DNA of 64,000 bases. Origin: Halobacillus litoralis. Lineage in GTDB: Bacteria > Bacillota > Bacilli > Bacillales > Halobacillaceae. A program made the translations under genes and the position numbers. The stretch covers positions 3,241,001 through 3,305,000 of the forward strand of contig NZ_CP026118.1 in NCBI RefSeq assembly GCF_004101865.1, in the 5' to 3' direction. The notes beneath the pieces were generated by a model. That model was not told the origin of the DNA. It did not search any database and saw only the letters and a list, made by a program, of their open reading frames with translations. Below are positions 16,060 through 25,174 of the stretch, one piece after another; the first letter of the stretch is position 1, and the number at the start of each line of letters is the position of its first letter.

Positions 16060-17796
16060 GTGAGTGGGATTTGGTTAGCAGTTGTCGGAGGCATTGTCTT
16101 TTTTCTTGGTTATAAGTATTATTCAAAGTTCATTGCAGAAAAGATTTATCGTCTGGATCCGAATTATGTGACTCCGGCTCATCAGTACAAAGATGGAGTG
16201 GATTTTGTACCAACGAATAAATTTGTCTTATGGGGCCACCATTTCACGTCAGTGGCCGGAGCGGCTCCGATTGTCGGACCTGCCATTGCGGTTTATTGGG
16301 GGTGGCTGCCAGCTGTTTTGTGGGTGCTGCTCGGTACCGTTTTTGCAGCAGGAGTCCATGATTTCGGCACGCTCGTTTTATCTGTACGCAACAAAGGCCA
16401 GTCGATAGGAACATTGGCAAGTAAATTGATCGGTCAAAAGGCGAAGGTTTTGTTTTTATTCATCATTTTACTGCTCGTCTTGATGGTCAACGCCGTGTTT
16501 GCCTGGGTCATTGCCAATTTATTCATCTCCTTTCCAGCGAGTGTATTATCTGTTTTCATTCAAATTCCATTGGCGGTTTGGATCGGATACCGTGTGTATA
16601 AAAAGCAGGGGAATATGCTTCTTCCATCCGTTGTAGCACTTGCTGTCATGTATTTGGCTGCCATCGTTGCCAGTAAAGTACCGGCCCTGCAAATCGACTT
16701 AGTCCGCTATTTCGGTGGAGAAGGGGCGACGACTCTTTTCGGATTGAACGCCACATCGATGGCATTCTTCGTCTGGATCATCGTTTTAATGGCTTATGTG
16801 TATATTGCTTCAACATTACCTGTCTGGAAGCTATTGCAGCCGCGTGATTATATCAATTCCCATCAACTCGTTGTCGGACTTGGACTATTGTATTTAGGAT
16901 TGCTGTTTACCAATCCAGAAATCACAGCACCTGTAACTAATACTTCAGCAGATACTTCCTGGTTCCCATTATTGTTCATTACCATTGCTTGTGGTGCTAT
17001 TTCCGGGTTCCACGGACTCGTTTCATCTGGAACGACTTCAAAGCAATTGAATAATGAATCCGAAGCTCGATTTGTCGGTTATTTAGGGTCTGTTGGCGAA
17101 GGTGCACTTGCTCTAGTTGCCATCATTGCCGTCGTCACGTTCTTCCCGACAGCAGGTGAATTCACAGCGACGTACAGTGGATTTGCCGAAGCGAGTAACG
17201 CAGGATTGGGTGTATTCATCCAGGGTGCTGGGCAACTGGCAACCGGTTTAGGTATTCCAGCTACAGTAGCAGCTACAATCGTATCTGTTATTGTCGTCAG
17301 TTTTGCCGCGACAACACTGGACTCTTCTGTTCGTTTGATGCGCTACATCATTGCAGAGCTTGGAACAGAGTACAAAATCAAACCACTTACAAAAATGCAC
17401 GTTGCGACAACGGTTGCAGTCGTGTCCAGTGCTGCACTGACGTTGATTCCTCAGGGTCCAAAAGGTTTTGGTTCCGGTGGGTACCTGCTCTGGCCACTGT
17501 TCGGAACTTCGAATCAGCTGTTAGCCGGAATCAGTTTGCTGCTCGTTTCTATTTGGCTGAAACAACAGGGACGCAATTACCTGCCGACAATCATTCCGAT
17601 GGTATTTCTTATGTTCATGACACTATGGGCGATGATCAGTCAGGTATTGACGGAATGGGCGCCTTGGGCTGAGGGCAGTGATTGGATGTTGTTCAGTTTC
17701 GGTGCTATCATTCTTGTCTTCACGCTTTGGATACTGATTACTGCTATTTCCGCTATCACAGGAAATGAAAAGAACTCCATTGATAAAAGCGCCTGA
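16060..17796 (+). CDS. cstA: Carbon starvation protein CstA (peptide/pyruvate transporter family)
   Basis: 578 residues from GTG 16060, six bases after GAGGAGGG. The frame is open further upstream, but there it crosses the previous terminator and the cre site. CstA marks: GYKYYSKFIAEKIYRLD, a membrane region with HHFTSVAGAAPIVGPAIAV, GVHDFGTLVLSVRNKG, and SGFHGLVSSGTTSKQL. About 15 membrane helices. CstA proteins import peptides and, in some bacteria, pyruvate when preferred carbon runs out. The cre site fits that role. A hairpin separates it from the ArsA-like operon. Confidence 0.94.
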   Translation: MSGIWLAVVGGIVFFLGYKYYSKFIAEKIYRLDPNYVTPAHQYKDGVDFVPTNKFVLWGHHFTSVAGAAPIVGPAIAVYWGWLPAVLWVLLGTVFAAGVHDFGTLVLSVRNKGQSIGTLASKLIGQKAKVLFLFIILLLVLMVNAVFAWVIANLFISFPASVLSVFIQIPLAVWIGYRVYKKQGNMLLPSVVALAVMYLAAIVASKVPALQIDLVRYFGGEGATTLFGLNATSMAFFVWIIVLMAYVYIASTLPVWKLLQPRDYINSHQLVVGLGLLYLGLLFTNPEITAPVTNTSADTSWFPLLFITIACGAISGFHGLVSSGTTSKQLNNESEARFVGYLGSVGEGALALVAIIAVVTFFPTAGEFTATYSGFAEASNAGLGVFIQGAGQLATGLGIPATVAATIVSVIVVSFAATTLDSSVRLMRYIIAELGTEYKIKPLTKMHVATTVAVVSSAALTLIPQGPKGFGSGGYLLWPLFGTSNQLLAGISLLLVSIWLKQQGRNYLPTIIPMVFLMFMTLWAMISQVLTEWAPWAEGSDWMLFSFGAIILVFTLWILITAISAITGNEKNSIDKSA

Positions 17797-17866
17797 CTTA
17801 GCTGACATCTCCCGCACCAACAGCTATTCTGAAGTGATCAAGAGTTGTGTGGAACATTCCAGAGGA

Positions 17867-17897
17867 AGTCGTGCAATATGTGCGGCTTTCTTTTTAC
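17867..17897 (+). terminator. Hairpin between cstA and the ArsA-like operon
   Basis: AGTCGTGCA and TGTGCGGCT pair throughout (with wobbles) around ATA, followed by TTCTTTTT. It ends only a few bases before the next ribosome site, so it may act as an attenuator for the downstream genes. Confidence 0.6.
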
Positions 17898-17915
17898 ATC
17901 AAGAGGAGGGGTGCG

Positions 17916-18284
17916 ATGTTTGAAATCATGATCATCAGACCGGAAAAAGAAATCGGCATGGGATGTTGCGGGGGAGTTTGCAGCGATCCTGACGGGCTAG
18001 TTCATATGGAGGAGGAATTCAAGCACCATGATGAGGACCGCAGAAGGTTAGGGGTACTTTACCAAAAGACGATGGAAGAGTATGAGGATGTTCATATAAG
18101 CTACCTTGATCCAAGGAATTTATTAGCAATAGCTGCCTACTTTTTCAAGCATATAAAAAGAGGGAATGTACCTTTATTGAAAGCCTTGCATTCTATGTTG
18201 TTCCATATGAAATACTACGCGGTTTTCATAGACGGAAAATATGTCAAAAATGAGAGCGAATATAAGTTAATGTTACAAACATGA
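17916..18284 (+). CDS. Small protein with ArsD-like CC-GG-VC motif
   Basis: 122 residues from ATG 17916, after GAGGAGGGG. An upstream in-frame start overlaps the hairpin and is rejected. Residues 15-22 read MGCCGGVC, close to the metal-binding CCSTGVC loop of the arsenic metallochaperone ArsD. The three cysteines here are the only ones in the protein. The rest is not ArsD-like to my eye: a charged stretch rich in His/Asp/Glu (EEEFKHHDEDRRRLG) and a C-terminal helix with IAAYFFKHIKRGNVP. It is followed by a CC-tailed protein and an ArsA-like ATPase, so it may deliver a thiol-bound ligand to that ATPase. The function is unproven. Confidence 0.7.
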   Translation: MFEIMIIRPEKEIGMGCCGGVCSDPDGLVHMEEEFKHHDEDRRRLGVLYQKTMEEYEDVHISYLDPRNLLAIAAYFFKHIKRGNVPLLKALHSMLFHMKYYAVFIDGKYVKNESEYKLMLQT

Positions 18285-18298
18285 GGAGGTGGGAAGGC

Positions 18299-18562
18299 AT
18301 GGAGAAAAAATTTTCACTGAAGCGATTATTTGAGATGTATGATGAAGTCCTCAGCCTTCCTCATAAACAAGAAATCGCCCGTGAGTTGCGGGATGAGGAT
18401 GATCTCTTTTTACTTCTTGTTTATTCAGACATGCTGGGAATTCCAAACCCGGCCTTTTATTATACACTTGAACTGTACCCTTACATCATTGAAAAATTTC
18501 ACGACTGGCATTTGCGTATGGGGATGGAGAAATCTCCTCTTGATGGAATCCGGTGCTGTTAA
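18299..18562 (+). CDS. Cory-CC-star family small protein
   Basis: 87 residues from ATG 18299 (GAGGAGG upstream; an ATG at 18281 contains the ribosome site itself). It ends with two cysteines directly before the stop codon (GIRCC), and they are its only cysteines. The conserved middle (LLLVYSDMLGIPNPAFYYTLELYPY) looks helical. I recognise the family named for its terminal CC, seen next to ArsA-like ATPases; its function is not known. It lies 15 bases before the ATPase gene. Confidence 0.75.
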   Translation: MEKKFSLKRLFEMYDEVLSLPHKQEIARELRDEDDLFLLLVYSDMLGIPNPAFYYTLELYPYIIEKFHDWHLRMGMEKSPLDGIRCC

Positions 18563-18577
18563 AGGAGGAATAAGGAC

Positions 18578-19534
18578 ATGAAAGATTTGCAGCAGAATAA
18601 AATCATTTTCGTCGGAGGCAAAGGGGGCGTAGGGAAATCTACATCCTCCGCAGCACTGGCTGTCGCTTACGCTAAAGAAGGTTACCGGACGTTGGTGATC
18701 TCAACAGACCCTGCGCACAACCTAGGTGATATTTTCCATAAAAAAGTCGGTCATGATAAAACAGTGCTGATGGACAATTTATGGGGGATTGAAATCGATC
18801 CACATCACGAATCAAAAAGATACATTGCAGGTGTGAAGGACAACTTGGAAGGCCTAGTCAAATCAAAAATGGTAGAAGAAGTGCATAGACAGATTGATAT
18901 GGCCAGTGCTTCCCCTGGTGCTGACGAAGCTGCTTTATTCGACCGTCTCATCTCGATTATCTTAGAAGAAGCGGATCATTTTGATAAGATCGTCTTTGAC
19001 ACCGCACCGACAGGCCATACCATACGTTTGTTGACTCTGCCTGAGTTGATGAGTGTCTGGATTGATGGGATGTTGGAGCGGCGCAAGAAAATCAATGATA
19101 ATTATACCCAGCTGCTTAATGATGGGGATCCGATTGACGATCCGATCTATGACGTTCTGCAAAAAAGGAAAGAAAAGTTTGCAGCAGTCAGGGAAATCAT
19201 ATTGGATGAGAAGCGAACAGGCTTTGTCTTTGTACTTATTCCAGAGCGTCTGCCGATTTTGGAAACGGATCAGGCGATCAGACAATTGGGTCAACATGAT
19301 TTACATGTACAGACTCTTATAGTGAATAAAGTACTTCCCGATCATGCGGATGGGGTATTTTTGGAAAAAAGAAGAAAGCAAGAAAAAACCTATTTGAATG
19401 AAATTGATCATACCTTTTCAAAACAGCAGTTAGTCAAGGTGCCTTTATTTGAAGAAGATGTGTCAGATATGAACAAGCTTGAAGGATTTGCTAACCATAT
19501 ACGTGAGGCTGTCATTTCAACTGAAAATCGATGA
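18578..19534 (+). CDS. ArsA/Get3 (TRC40) family ATPase without cysteines
   Basis: 318 residues, single-domain. Deviant Walker A GGKGGVGKSTSS at about 13-24, switch I STDPAHNLGDIF near 42-53, and switch II FDTAPTGHTIRLLTLPELM, all typical of ArsA/Get3. The whole protein has no cysteine, so neither the As(III) site of ArsA pumps nor the CxxC zinc site of Get3 dimers is present. With the two small Cys-pair proteins upstream it forms a compact three-gene unit. An energy-driven handling of a metal or thiol ligand by the partners is an inference. Confidence 0.88.
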   Translation: MKDLQQNKIIFVGGKGGVGKSTSSAALAVAYAKEGYRTLVISTDPAHNLGDIFHKKVGHDKTVLMDNLWGIEIDPHHESKRYIAGVKDNLEGLVKSKMVEEVHRQIDMASASPGADEAALFDRLISIILEEADHFDKIVFDTAPTGHTIRLLTLPELMSVWIDGMLERRKKINDNYTQLLNDGDPIDDPIYDVLQKRKEKFAAVREIILDEKRTGFVFVLIPERLPILETDQAIRQLGQHDLHVQTLIVNKVLPDHADGVFLEKRRKQEKTYLNEIDHTFSKQQLVKVPLFEEDVSDMNKLEGFANHIREAVISTENR

Positions 19535-19540
19535 TAGAGG

Positions 19541-19573
19541 AGATCTGGGTCAATATCCCGGGTCTTCTTTTTT
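19541..19573 (+). terminator. Terminator of the ArsA-like operon
   Basis: AGATCTGGG pairs with CCCGGGTCT (two wobbles), followed by a T-rich run. Confidence 0.7.
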
Positions 19574-19713
19574 GTAGAGTATTGTATAAGTATGTGAATG
19601 TCCAAGGTGTTTGTACTTTTTAAGAAATTGAGTGAGTAAAAATACCTATTGTAAAGAAATTTCAAACTAATTAGGTCTTTATAATCAAAATGTTTTTTTC
19701 ATTATAATTTCTC

Positions 19714-19740
19714 TGTATGGTTTGAAAACACGGCCGATAT
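19714..19740 (+). promoter_or_regulatory. Sigma-D-like (motility) promoter of the ATP-grasp/chemoreceptor operon
   Basis: An exact GCCGATAT at 19733-19740 matches the sigma-D -10 element. Fifteen bases upstream is TGTA, a weak match to the TAAA -35. Chemoreceptor genes are usual sigma-D targets. Confidence 0.6.
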
Positions 19741-19775
19741 AAAGGTAGTCCATAGAGTGTGGAACGAATAAAAAC

Positions 19776-20918
19776 TTGGAGGTGGCCTATATCCTTATTA
19801 TCGATGAAAAAATCATTTCGCCTATTCTAGTACAAATGGCCTTCAATCATCACATACCAATTTACTACACTGATGATGAAAGATCATTAGCCCTGACACA
19901 AAGCACGAAATTATTGACGAACTCTGAAAGCTGCTTGAGTCTTCTTGAGAGAAAAGCGCCTGATCACGCTCATTCAAAAGCTTCACAGCTAGTAAAGAAT
20001 AAAGCAAGGTTCAGAGAAATATCTGCATCCATTAATCAAGATTATTTTTTTCGACTTCTTAGCTTAGACGAATTGCTGCACTTAGAAAAAGATACCGTTC
20101 CATTTCCAGTAGTGATTAAACCTAACAAAGGTTATTCGAGTGTAGGTGTCTACATAGTGAAAAATGAACATGAATGGGAGCAAGCTGTGCAAGGTCTTTA
20201 TTCTGATCTGCTCCTTTCTGAAGGAATGTATTCCGACACTGTGATTGATAGTGAGCAAATCATCATTGAAGAATGGATTGATGGCACGGAGTTTGCTTTG
20301 GATTGTTATTTTGATGATGCAGGTGAACCAGTCATCCTCAATGCATTGAAAAGACGATTTCTTGATGACCAGGATACTTCTGATCGTATTTATTTTACAT
20401 CCGCCCAGGTTATTGATGAAATACATGCCGATGCAGTCAAGTACTTGCGTTCATTAAATAAACGTTTGAACTTTACGAATTATCCTTTCCATATAGAAAT
20501 AAGAAAATCAACGAAGGGAATCGTACCAATTGAAATGAATCCTCTTCGCTTTGCTGGCGCAGGGACGACAGACGTCAGTTATTATGCTTATGACATCAAT
20601 GCAGCGGAAGCATATTTTTTGAATGAACAGCCGGATTGGAAACCACTTATAGAGCGTAATGATCCAGCTATATATGGCTTCTTTTGCGCAGAAGTTCCGA
20701 CACAGATAAGTAAAAGTCTTATTGAAGATATTCACCATGAGCAACTGAAGCAGGAGTTTAGTGAAGTCCTGGAATACAGGGTGATTGACTCAGCAAGTGA
20801 TCGTGCCTTTGCAGTAATTTTCTTTAAGACCACTAGCCTGGCAGAACTCGATTACCTGGTGAATTTAGATTTAGAGTCTTATATAGAACTGAAAAAAGTA
20901 AAGGAGACCATCAAGTGA
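19776..20918 (+). CDS. ATP-grasp family ligase, coupled to a chemoreceptor
   Basis: About 375-380 residues. An N-terminal pre-ATP-grasp region (about 1-90) is followed by the ATP-binding fold: [19 protein letters not shown] near 110-128, [19 protein letters not shown] near 165-183, and the metal-binding [12 protein letters not shown] near 245-256. Such enzymes join a carboxylate to an amine or thiol using ATP. The substrate is unknown. The start is uncertain: TTG 19776 has no ribosome site in front, while GGAGGTGG lies inside the frame at 19780-19787. It overlaps the chemoreceptor gene by four bases (GTGA) and is preceded by a motility-type promoter. Confidence 0.8.
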   Translation: MEVAYILIIDEKIISPILVQMAFNHHIPIYYTDDERSLALTQSTKLLTNSESCLSLLERKAPDHAHSKASQLVKNKARFREISASINQDYFFRLLSLDELLHLEKDTVPFPVVIKPNKGYSSVGVYIVKNEHEWEQAVQGLYSDLLLSEGMYSDTVIDSEQIIIEEWIDGTEFALDCYFDDAGEPVILNALKRRFLDDQDTSDRIYFTSAQVIDEIHADAVKYLRSLNKRLNFTNYPFHIEIRKSTKGIVPIEMNPLRFAGAGTTDVSYYAYDINAAEAYFLNEQPDWKPLIERNDPAIYGFFCAEVPTQISKSLIEDIHHEQLKQEFSEVLEYRVIDSASDRAFAVIFFKTTSLAELDYLVNLDLESYIELKKVKETIK

Positions 20919-22615
20919 AAAAAGACCAATTCAATCCGAAAAAATCATTGCGAGCTCAACTTTTCTTGAATTTCATCATTCCCATCATCATCTTAGGGGT
21001 GTTAGTCTTTGCATTTGTCGAAGTACTTTCTTCTCATATCGTAGATGAATATGTGCTACCTCAATTTGAACAAATATTAGAAACGAATGGGGAAGAACTT
21101 ATTCGTTCGATCGATGAGGAGGCAGTCGAAGCGGCAATACAAAACCCTGAGGAAAACCATTCAGGGTTAGTCAATACACTGGATACTTTCATGGAAGGGA
21201 AAGAGCGTCTGGAATATGCATATATCCTTACCAAAGAGGCTGATACGGATTATATCGTGAGCTTGAGTGGCAGTGAAGATATGATGGTGGAATCTCCATT
21301 TACCGACGAACAGAACCAGTCCTTCAATAATGGGGAAGTTGTCATCACCTCTATTTATGAAGATGAGTGGGGTGTCCATAAATCGATTTTTATTCCCCTT
21401 GATAATACGGATGCGATTATCGGTGTCGATATGAGCACTCAGTTCGTGAAAGATTTACAAAACAATATCCATTTGTTTTTGGCAGTATTCTTAGTAGTTG
21501 CCCTAGTCCTTGGGGTATTGTTCGCCTATCTATTCGGAACTCGTCTGAATAAATCTGTTCAATCATTATTGTCTTCCGTTAAACGAATTACGGATGGTGA
21601 TTTAACAGAGGAAATTGAAACGAAACGAAAAGATGAAATCGGTCAATTGGCTCGCTCCATGAATCAAATGGTCGGAAGCCTCCGTTCATTAGTGAACCGT
21701 GTATCCAGAGCGACAGATGATGTTTCAGCTCAAAGTGAAGAGTTGACCCAGGCAGCAAATGAAGTGAAAGAGGGGAGTGAGCAAGTGGCTTCAACAATGC
21801 AGGAGCTTTCTTCAGGATCGGAATCTCAAGCGAATAGCTCCAGTCACCTCTCTGAAATGATGGAAGACTTCGTTAATAAGATCGAAGAGGCTAATGAAGG
21901 CGGCCAAGAAGTATCTTCAACCTCCAAGGAAGTTCTTTCTATGACAGATGAGGGGCGGACATTGATGCAAACCTCTGTCTCTCAAATGAACAATATCAAT
22001 CACATTGTCAAAGAAGCTGTAGATAAAGTGAAAGGGCTGGACCGTCAATCGAAAGAAATCAACAAGCTGGTCCAGGTCATTCAGGATATTGCGGAACAAA
22101 CCAACCTATTGTCACTGAATGCGGCCATTGAAGCAGCGCGGGCTGGAGAACATGGAAAAGGATTTGCCGTTGTTGCTGATGAGGTCCGTAAACTTGCCGA
22201 GCAGGTGTCAACATCGATTGTTGATATTACGACCATTGTGGAAAAAATTCAAACAGAATCAAGCAGTGTTGCCAACTCGCTGGAAACAGGATATGAAGAA
22301 GTCAATGAAGGGTCTAAGCAGATTGAAGTGACCGGACGGACTTTCGATGACATTCACACATCCGTATCTGATATGGCAGGGAGAGTCCAACAAATCTCTT
22401 CCCACTTATCAAATGTCGCAAGAAGTAGTCAACAGATGAATACATCGATTGAAGAAATCGCCTCCGTCTCAGAAGAATCTGCGGCAGGTGTGCAACAAGT
22501 AGCTGCCTCTTCACAACAAACGAGCAGTTCGATGGAAGAAGTTTCTGTCAGCGCCCGTCAATTGTCGGAACTGGCAGAAGAATTGAATGAACAAGTAAGA
22601 GAATTTAAAGTTTAA
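20915..22615 (+). CDS. Methyl-accepting chemotaxis protein
   Basis: 566 residues from GTG 20915. Membrane helix 1 (about 18-40), an external sensor domain (about 41-185) of Cache-like pattern with [13 protein letters not shown] and [11 protein letters not shown], helix 2 (about 188-210), a HAMP domain (about 211-265), and a long signalling coiled coil. The hairpin tip is conserved: [20 protein letters not shown], then [18 protein letters not shown]. It is translationally coupled to the ATP-grasp gene, which suggests related roles. The ligand is unknown. Confidence 0.95.
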   Translation: MKKDQFNPKKSLRAQLFLNFIIPIIILGVLVFAFVEVLSSHIVDEYVLPQFEQILETNGEELIRSIDEEAVEAAIQNPEENHSGLVNTLDTFMEGKERLEYAYILTKEADTDYIVSLSGSEDMMVESPFTDEQNQSFNNGEVVITSIYEDEWGVHKSIFIPLDNTDAIIGVDMSTQFVKDLQNNIHLFLAVFLVVALVLGVLFAYLFGTRLNKSVQSLLSSVKRITDGDLTEEIETKRKDEIGQLARSMNQMVGSLRSLVNRVSRATDDVSAQSEELTQAANEVKEGSEQVASTMQELSSGSESQANSSSHLSEMMEDFVNKIEEANEGGQEVSSTSKEVLSMTDEGRTLMQTSVSQMNNINHIVKEAVDKVKGLDRQSKEINKLVQVIQDIAEQTNLLSLNAAIEAARAGEHGKGFAVVADEVRKLAEQVSTSIVDITTIVEKIQTESSSVANSLETGYEEVNEGSKQIEVTGRTFDDIHTSVSDMAGRVQQISSHLSNVARSSQQMNTSIEEIASVSEESAAGVQQVAASSQQTSSSMEEVSVSARQLSELAEELNEQVREFKV

Positions 22616-22630
22616 TAGAAACAAAGTAAC

Positions 22631-22679
22631 GGACCTCAAGTCATCCAATATCTGGATGACTTGAGGTCCTATTTTTTTA
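22631..22679. repeat. CCTCAAG palindromic repeat, copy 1 (also terminator)
   Basis: Perfect 17-base arms (22631-22647 and 22653-22669; core CCTCAAGTCATCCA) with a 5-base loop, then TATTTTTTT. It lies 15 bases after the chemoreceptor gene and probably ends its transcript. The outermost pairs are GGA/TCC where most copies have CCA/TGG, again a matched change. Confidence 0.9.
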
Positions 22680-22838
22680 CATTGGTAATTCTTTTTAACC
22701 TATAAAAATAAACTTTTGTAGGATAAAAGTAAACAGTATTTACAAAGATTTAACAATTTGATAGATTTTCTTAACATTCCATACTAAAATGAAGAGAAGA
22801 AAAGAAATAAGCTCGATCATTTTAGGAGGCACCACTAG

Positions 22839-24920
22839 ATGTTCAAAAGTGTTTTTCGTACAATTCCTTTGTTTATATCGTTTATAATTTTACTCAGTTT
22901 CCTATACATTGTTACAAGTACCGCCGTTTCAGGTGATTTGAATACGGTCATTGATGTCATCCAAGTTCATACAAGTATTATAGGTGGCATGATTTTTCTT
23001 CTTTCCCTTTCGTTATGGGCAGGAGCCATTTACTTTTTGGAGAAAAAAGGGTGGATGATGCCATTATACGAATCTAAAATCTATCGCGTATTGACGGCGT
23101 TCCTTATTGCGTTCCTGATAGGATCCATAGGAGCTTATGTGTTCCTGGCATATCATATAGATATAGAACAAATCGGGAAGACGACGGAATGGATCCAGGA
23201 ATATCTGAATCGTTTCATATTTACTGCTTTTCTGTTGTCTCTCATCACTCTTGTAATCATTCTGCTTGTTGGGGAAGTTTATATGGGGGCAGGGGTGGCA
23301 CTTTTCACTTACTTTATTTTAGCCATGGTCAATTATTATAAGCAGGAATATCGTAATGAGCCGCTGTTCCCTAATGATTTTATTCAAGTGGGACAGATGA
23401 AAGATGTTATACCTTTGATCTCTGATTCGATTTCTCTCCCCATTACCCTGGGAATAGCCATCGCGGCGATATTAGCAATAGCGGTATGGTTTAAGATGCC
23501 TAAGATCAAGCTGGGTTGGATATCAAGGTTGGTTATTCTCCTCCCTTTAGGCTTTGTCCTTTATTCATTCCTTTTTTACGAAGATACCTTTGCAGAATCT
23601 TTTTATGAAGAATACACAAGCTTCATGCCATGGAACCAGAATAATAATTATTACTACAATGGACCGGTTTTGGGAATGGTTTCAAATATCAAGCTGGATG
23701 TTGTACAAGAACCAGACCGATATAATGAAAAAGTTCTGGAAGCGTCTGTTGTTCAAGCAGAAGAATTGACTGTTGAGAATTCTCCAGCTGAGGAGGAAAC
23801 GGTTAAGCCTAATATTGTATTTTTACTGAATGAGACTTTTTGGGATCCCACACGTTTGGATGTCCATTTTTCGGAAGACCCTATGCCTAACGTTAGAAAA
23901 CTGATGGATGAATATCCTTCGGGTACCTTTTTTAGTCCAGTATTTGGAGGGGAGACCGCTAATACTGAATTTGAATTGTTAACAAGTTATTCAATGAATT
24001 ATATCAACCCTGGTGGAAATCCTTTCAACCATATTCTTGCCAATGATCAATACCCGTCTGTCGTCTCCCACTTGAATAATGAAGGTTATTATAGTGAAGC
24101 CATTCACCCCAATAGTGGAAATTTATATCGGCGCCAACGGGTTTATCCTAATTTAGGGTTCGATTCCTGGAAGTTTCTTGAGGATATGACCTACACGGAA
24201 AAAGATAATAGTGAATTCGTTTCCGACCAATCGGTGGTGAATGAATTATTAGATACGATCGAGCAACAGGAAGACCCATCCTTTATTCATGCTGTAACGA
24301 TTGCCAACCATTTACCATATCCGGAAGATAAATATGAAGGTGGCAGCACGATTGATGTTAAAGGAGAATCACTTTCTGAAGACTCTGAAAGGATGCTGGA
24401 GGTTTATTCAGAAGGAATCAAACGTTCTGATGCCACATTGGACCGATTGAATGAAGAAATTCAGGCGCTCGATGAGCCTACGCTTATCGTTTTTTATGGT
24501 GATCACTTACCTTCATTAGGATCAAACTTGAAAGCTTATAGAGAGGCTGGTTTCGGTACAGAAGAAGACCAGCAGACAAAAGCTGAGTTTTATGAAACCC
24601 CACTGTTGGTATTATCGAACTTTGATACAGGTTTAGACGAAGATTTAGGTACGCTGAGTCCGATTTACTTGGCACCGATGATTTCTGAGGCGCTGGGGTT
24701 GGACTCTCCACCTTTTTATGACTTCATGAATGAAATGAAGGAAGAGATACCTGCTTTCCGGAACAGGATTTATATGGAGGATGAGGGGCAAACAGTAGAA
24801 TCTTCCGATCAGTTACCATCCTCCACCCAGGCAGTATTATCTGACTATCACCAATTCCAGTTTGATGTTTTATCAGGGAAACAGCATGTCATTGATCAAC
24901 TTTACAACACTCAACAGTAA
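22839..24920 (+). CDS. LTA synthase-like membrane sulfatase family protein
   Basis: 693 residues. Five predicted N-terminal membrane helices (to about residue 250), then an extracellular alkaline-phosphatase-fold domain. The metal-binding site is seen as NIVFLLNETFWDPT, the nucleophile Thr in GGETANTEFELLTS, NHLPYP, and VFYGDHLPSLG. LtaS-like enzymes move glycerol-phosphate from phosphatidylglycerol to teichoic acid or primer lipids. It is longer than typical LtaS (about 640) and may be a YvgJ/YfnI-like or non-LTA transferase. It is monocistronic. Confidence 0.87.
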   Translation: MFKSVFRTIPLFISFIILLSFLYIVTSTAVSGDLNTVIDVIQVHTSIIGGMIFLLSLSLWAGAIYFLEKKGWMMPLYESKIYRVLTAFLIAFLIGSIGAYVFLAYHIDIEQIGKTTEWIQEYLNRFIFTAFLLSLITLVIILLVGEVYMGAGVALFTYFILAMVNYYKQEYRNEPLFPNDFIQVGQMKDVIPLISDSISLPITLGIAIAAILAIAVWFKMPKIKLGWISRLVILLPLGFVLYSFLFYEDTFAESFYEEYTSFMPWNQNNNYYYNGPVLGMVSNIKLDVVQEPDRYNEKVLEASVVQAEELTVENSPAEEETVKPNIVFLLNETFWDPTRLDVHFSEDPMPNVRKLMDEYPSGTFFSPVFGGETANTEFELLTSYSMNYINPGGNPFNHILANDQYPSVVSHLNNEGYYSEAIHPNSGNLYRRQRVYPNLGFDSWKFLEDMTYTEKDNSEFVSDQSVVNELLDTIEQQEDPSFIHAVTIANHLPYPEDKYEGGSTIDVKGESLSEDSERMLEVYSEGIKRSDATLDRLNEEIQALDEPTLIVFYGDHLPSLGSNLKAYREAGFGTEEDQQTKAEFYETPLLVLSNFDTGLDEDLGTLSPIYLAPMISEALGLDSPPFYDFMNEMKEEIPAFRNRIYMEDEGQTVESSDQLPSSTQAVLSDYHQFQFDVLSGKQHVIDQLYNTQQ

Positions 24921-24924
24921 GGAG

Positions 24925-24972
24925 AAAGCCCGCTCTGTCAACCATAATCGGTTTGACAGAGCGGGCTTTTTT
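24925..24972 (+). terminator. Terminator of the LTA-synthase-like gene
   Basis: AAAGCCCGCTCTGTCAA and TTGACAGAGCGGGCTTT form a perfect 17-base stem followed by TTT. Confidence 0.92.
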
Positions 24973-25004
24973 GTGAGCTATGATGTTGTTTTAGTTCCAT
25001 ATTA

Positions 25005-25047
25005 TTCCACCTCAAGTCATCCAAATATTGGATGACTTGAGGTGGAA
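25005..25047. repeat. CCTCAAG palindromic repeat, copy 2
   Basis: Perfect 20-base arms (25005-25024 and 25028-25047; core CCACCTCAAGTCATCCAA) around ATA. No T run follows, and the gene upstream already has its own terminator 30 bases earlier, so this copy is not simply a terminator. Confidence 0.9.
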
Positions 25048-25067
25048 GATAAAGGAATGTTTGAAAC

Positions 25068-25087
25068 TTTACCGTCTAGCTAGTAAA
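25068..25087. promoter_or_regulatory. Candidate autoregulatory operator of the TetR gene
   Basis: TTTACCGTCTAGCTAGTAAA is a partial palindrome (TTTAC/GTAAA with CTAG at the centre). It shares ACCGTCT with the two operator copies in front of the carnitine operon. Confidence 0.45.
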
Positions 25088-25174
25088 GTATATGTCAAAT
25101 AACATCTAACTAAGAAAGTTTTACTGATGATCAGGGAGAGCTTTTCTAAATATATTTCAGATGAGGAGATTGAT

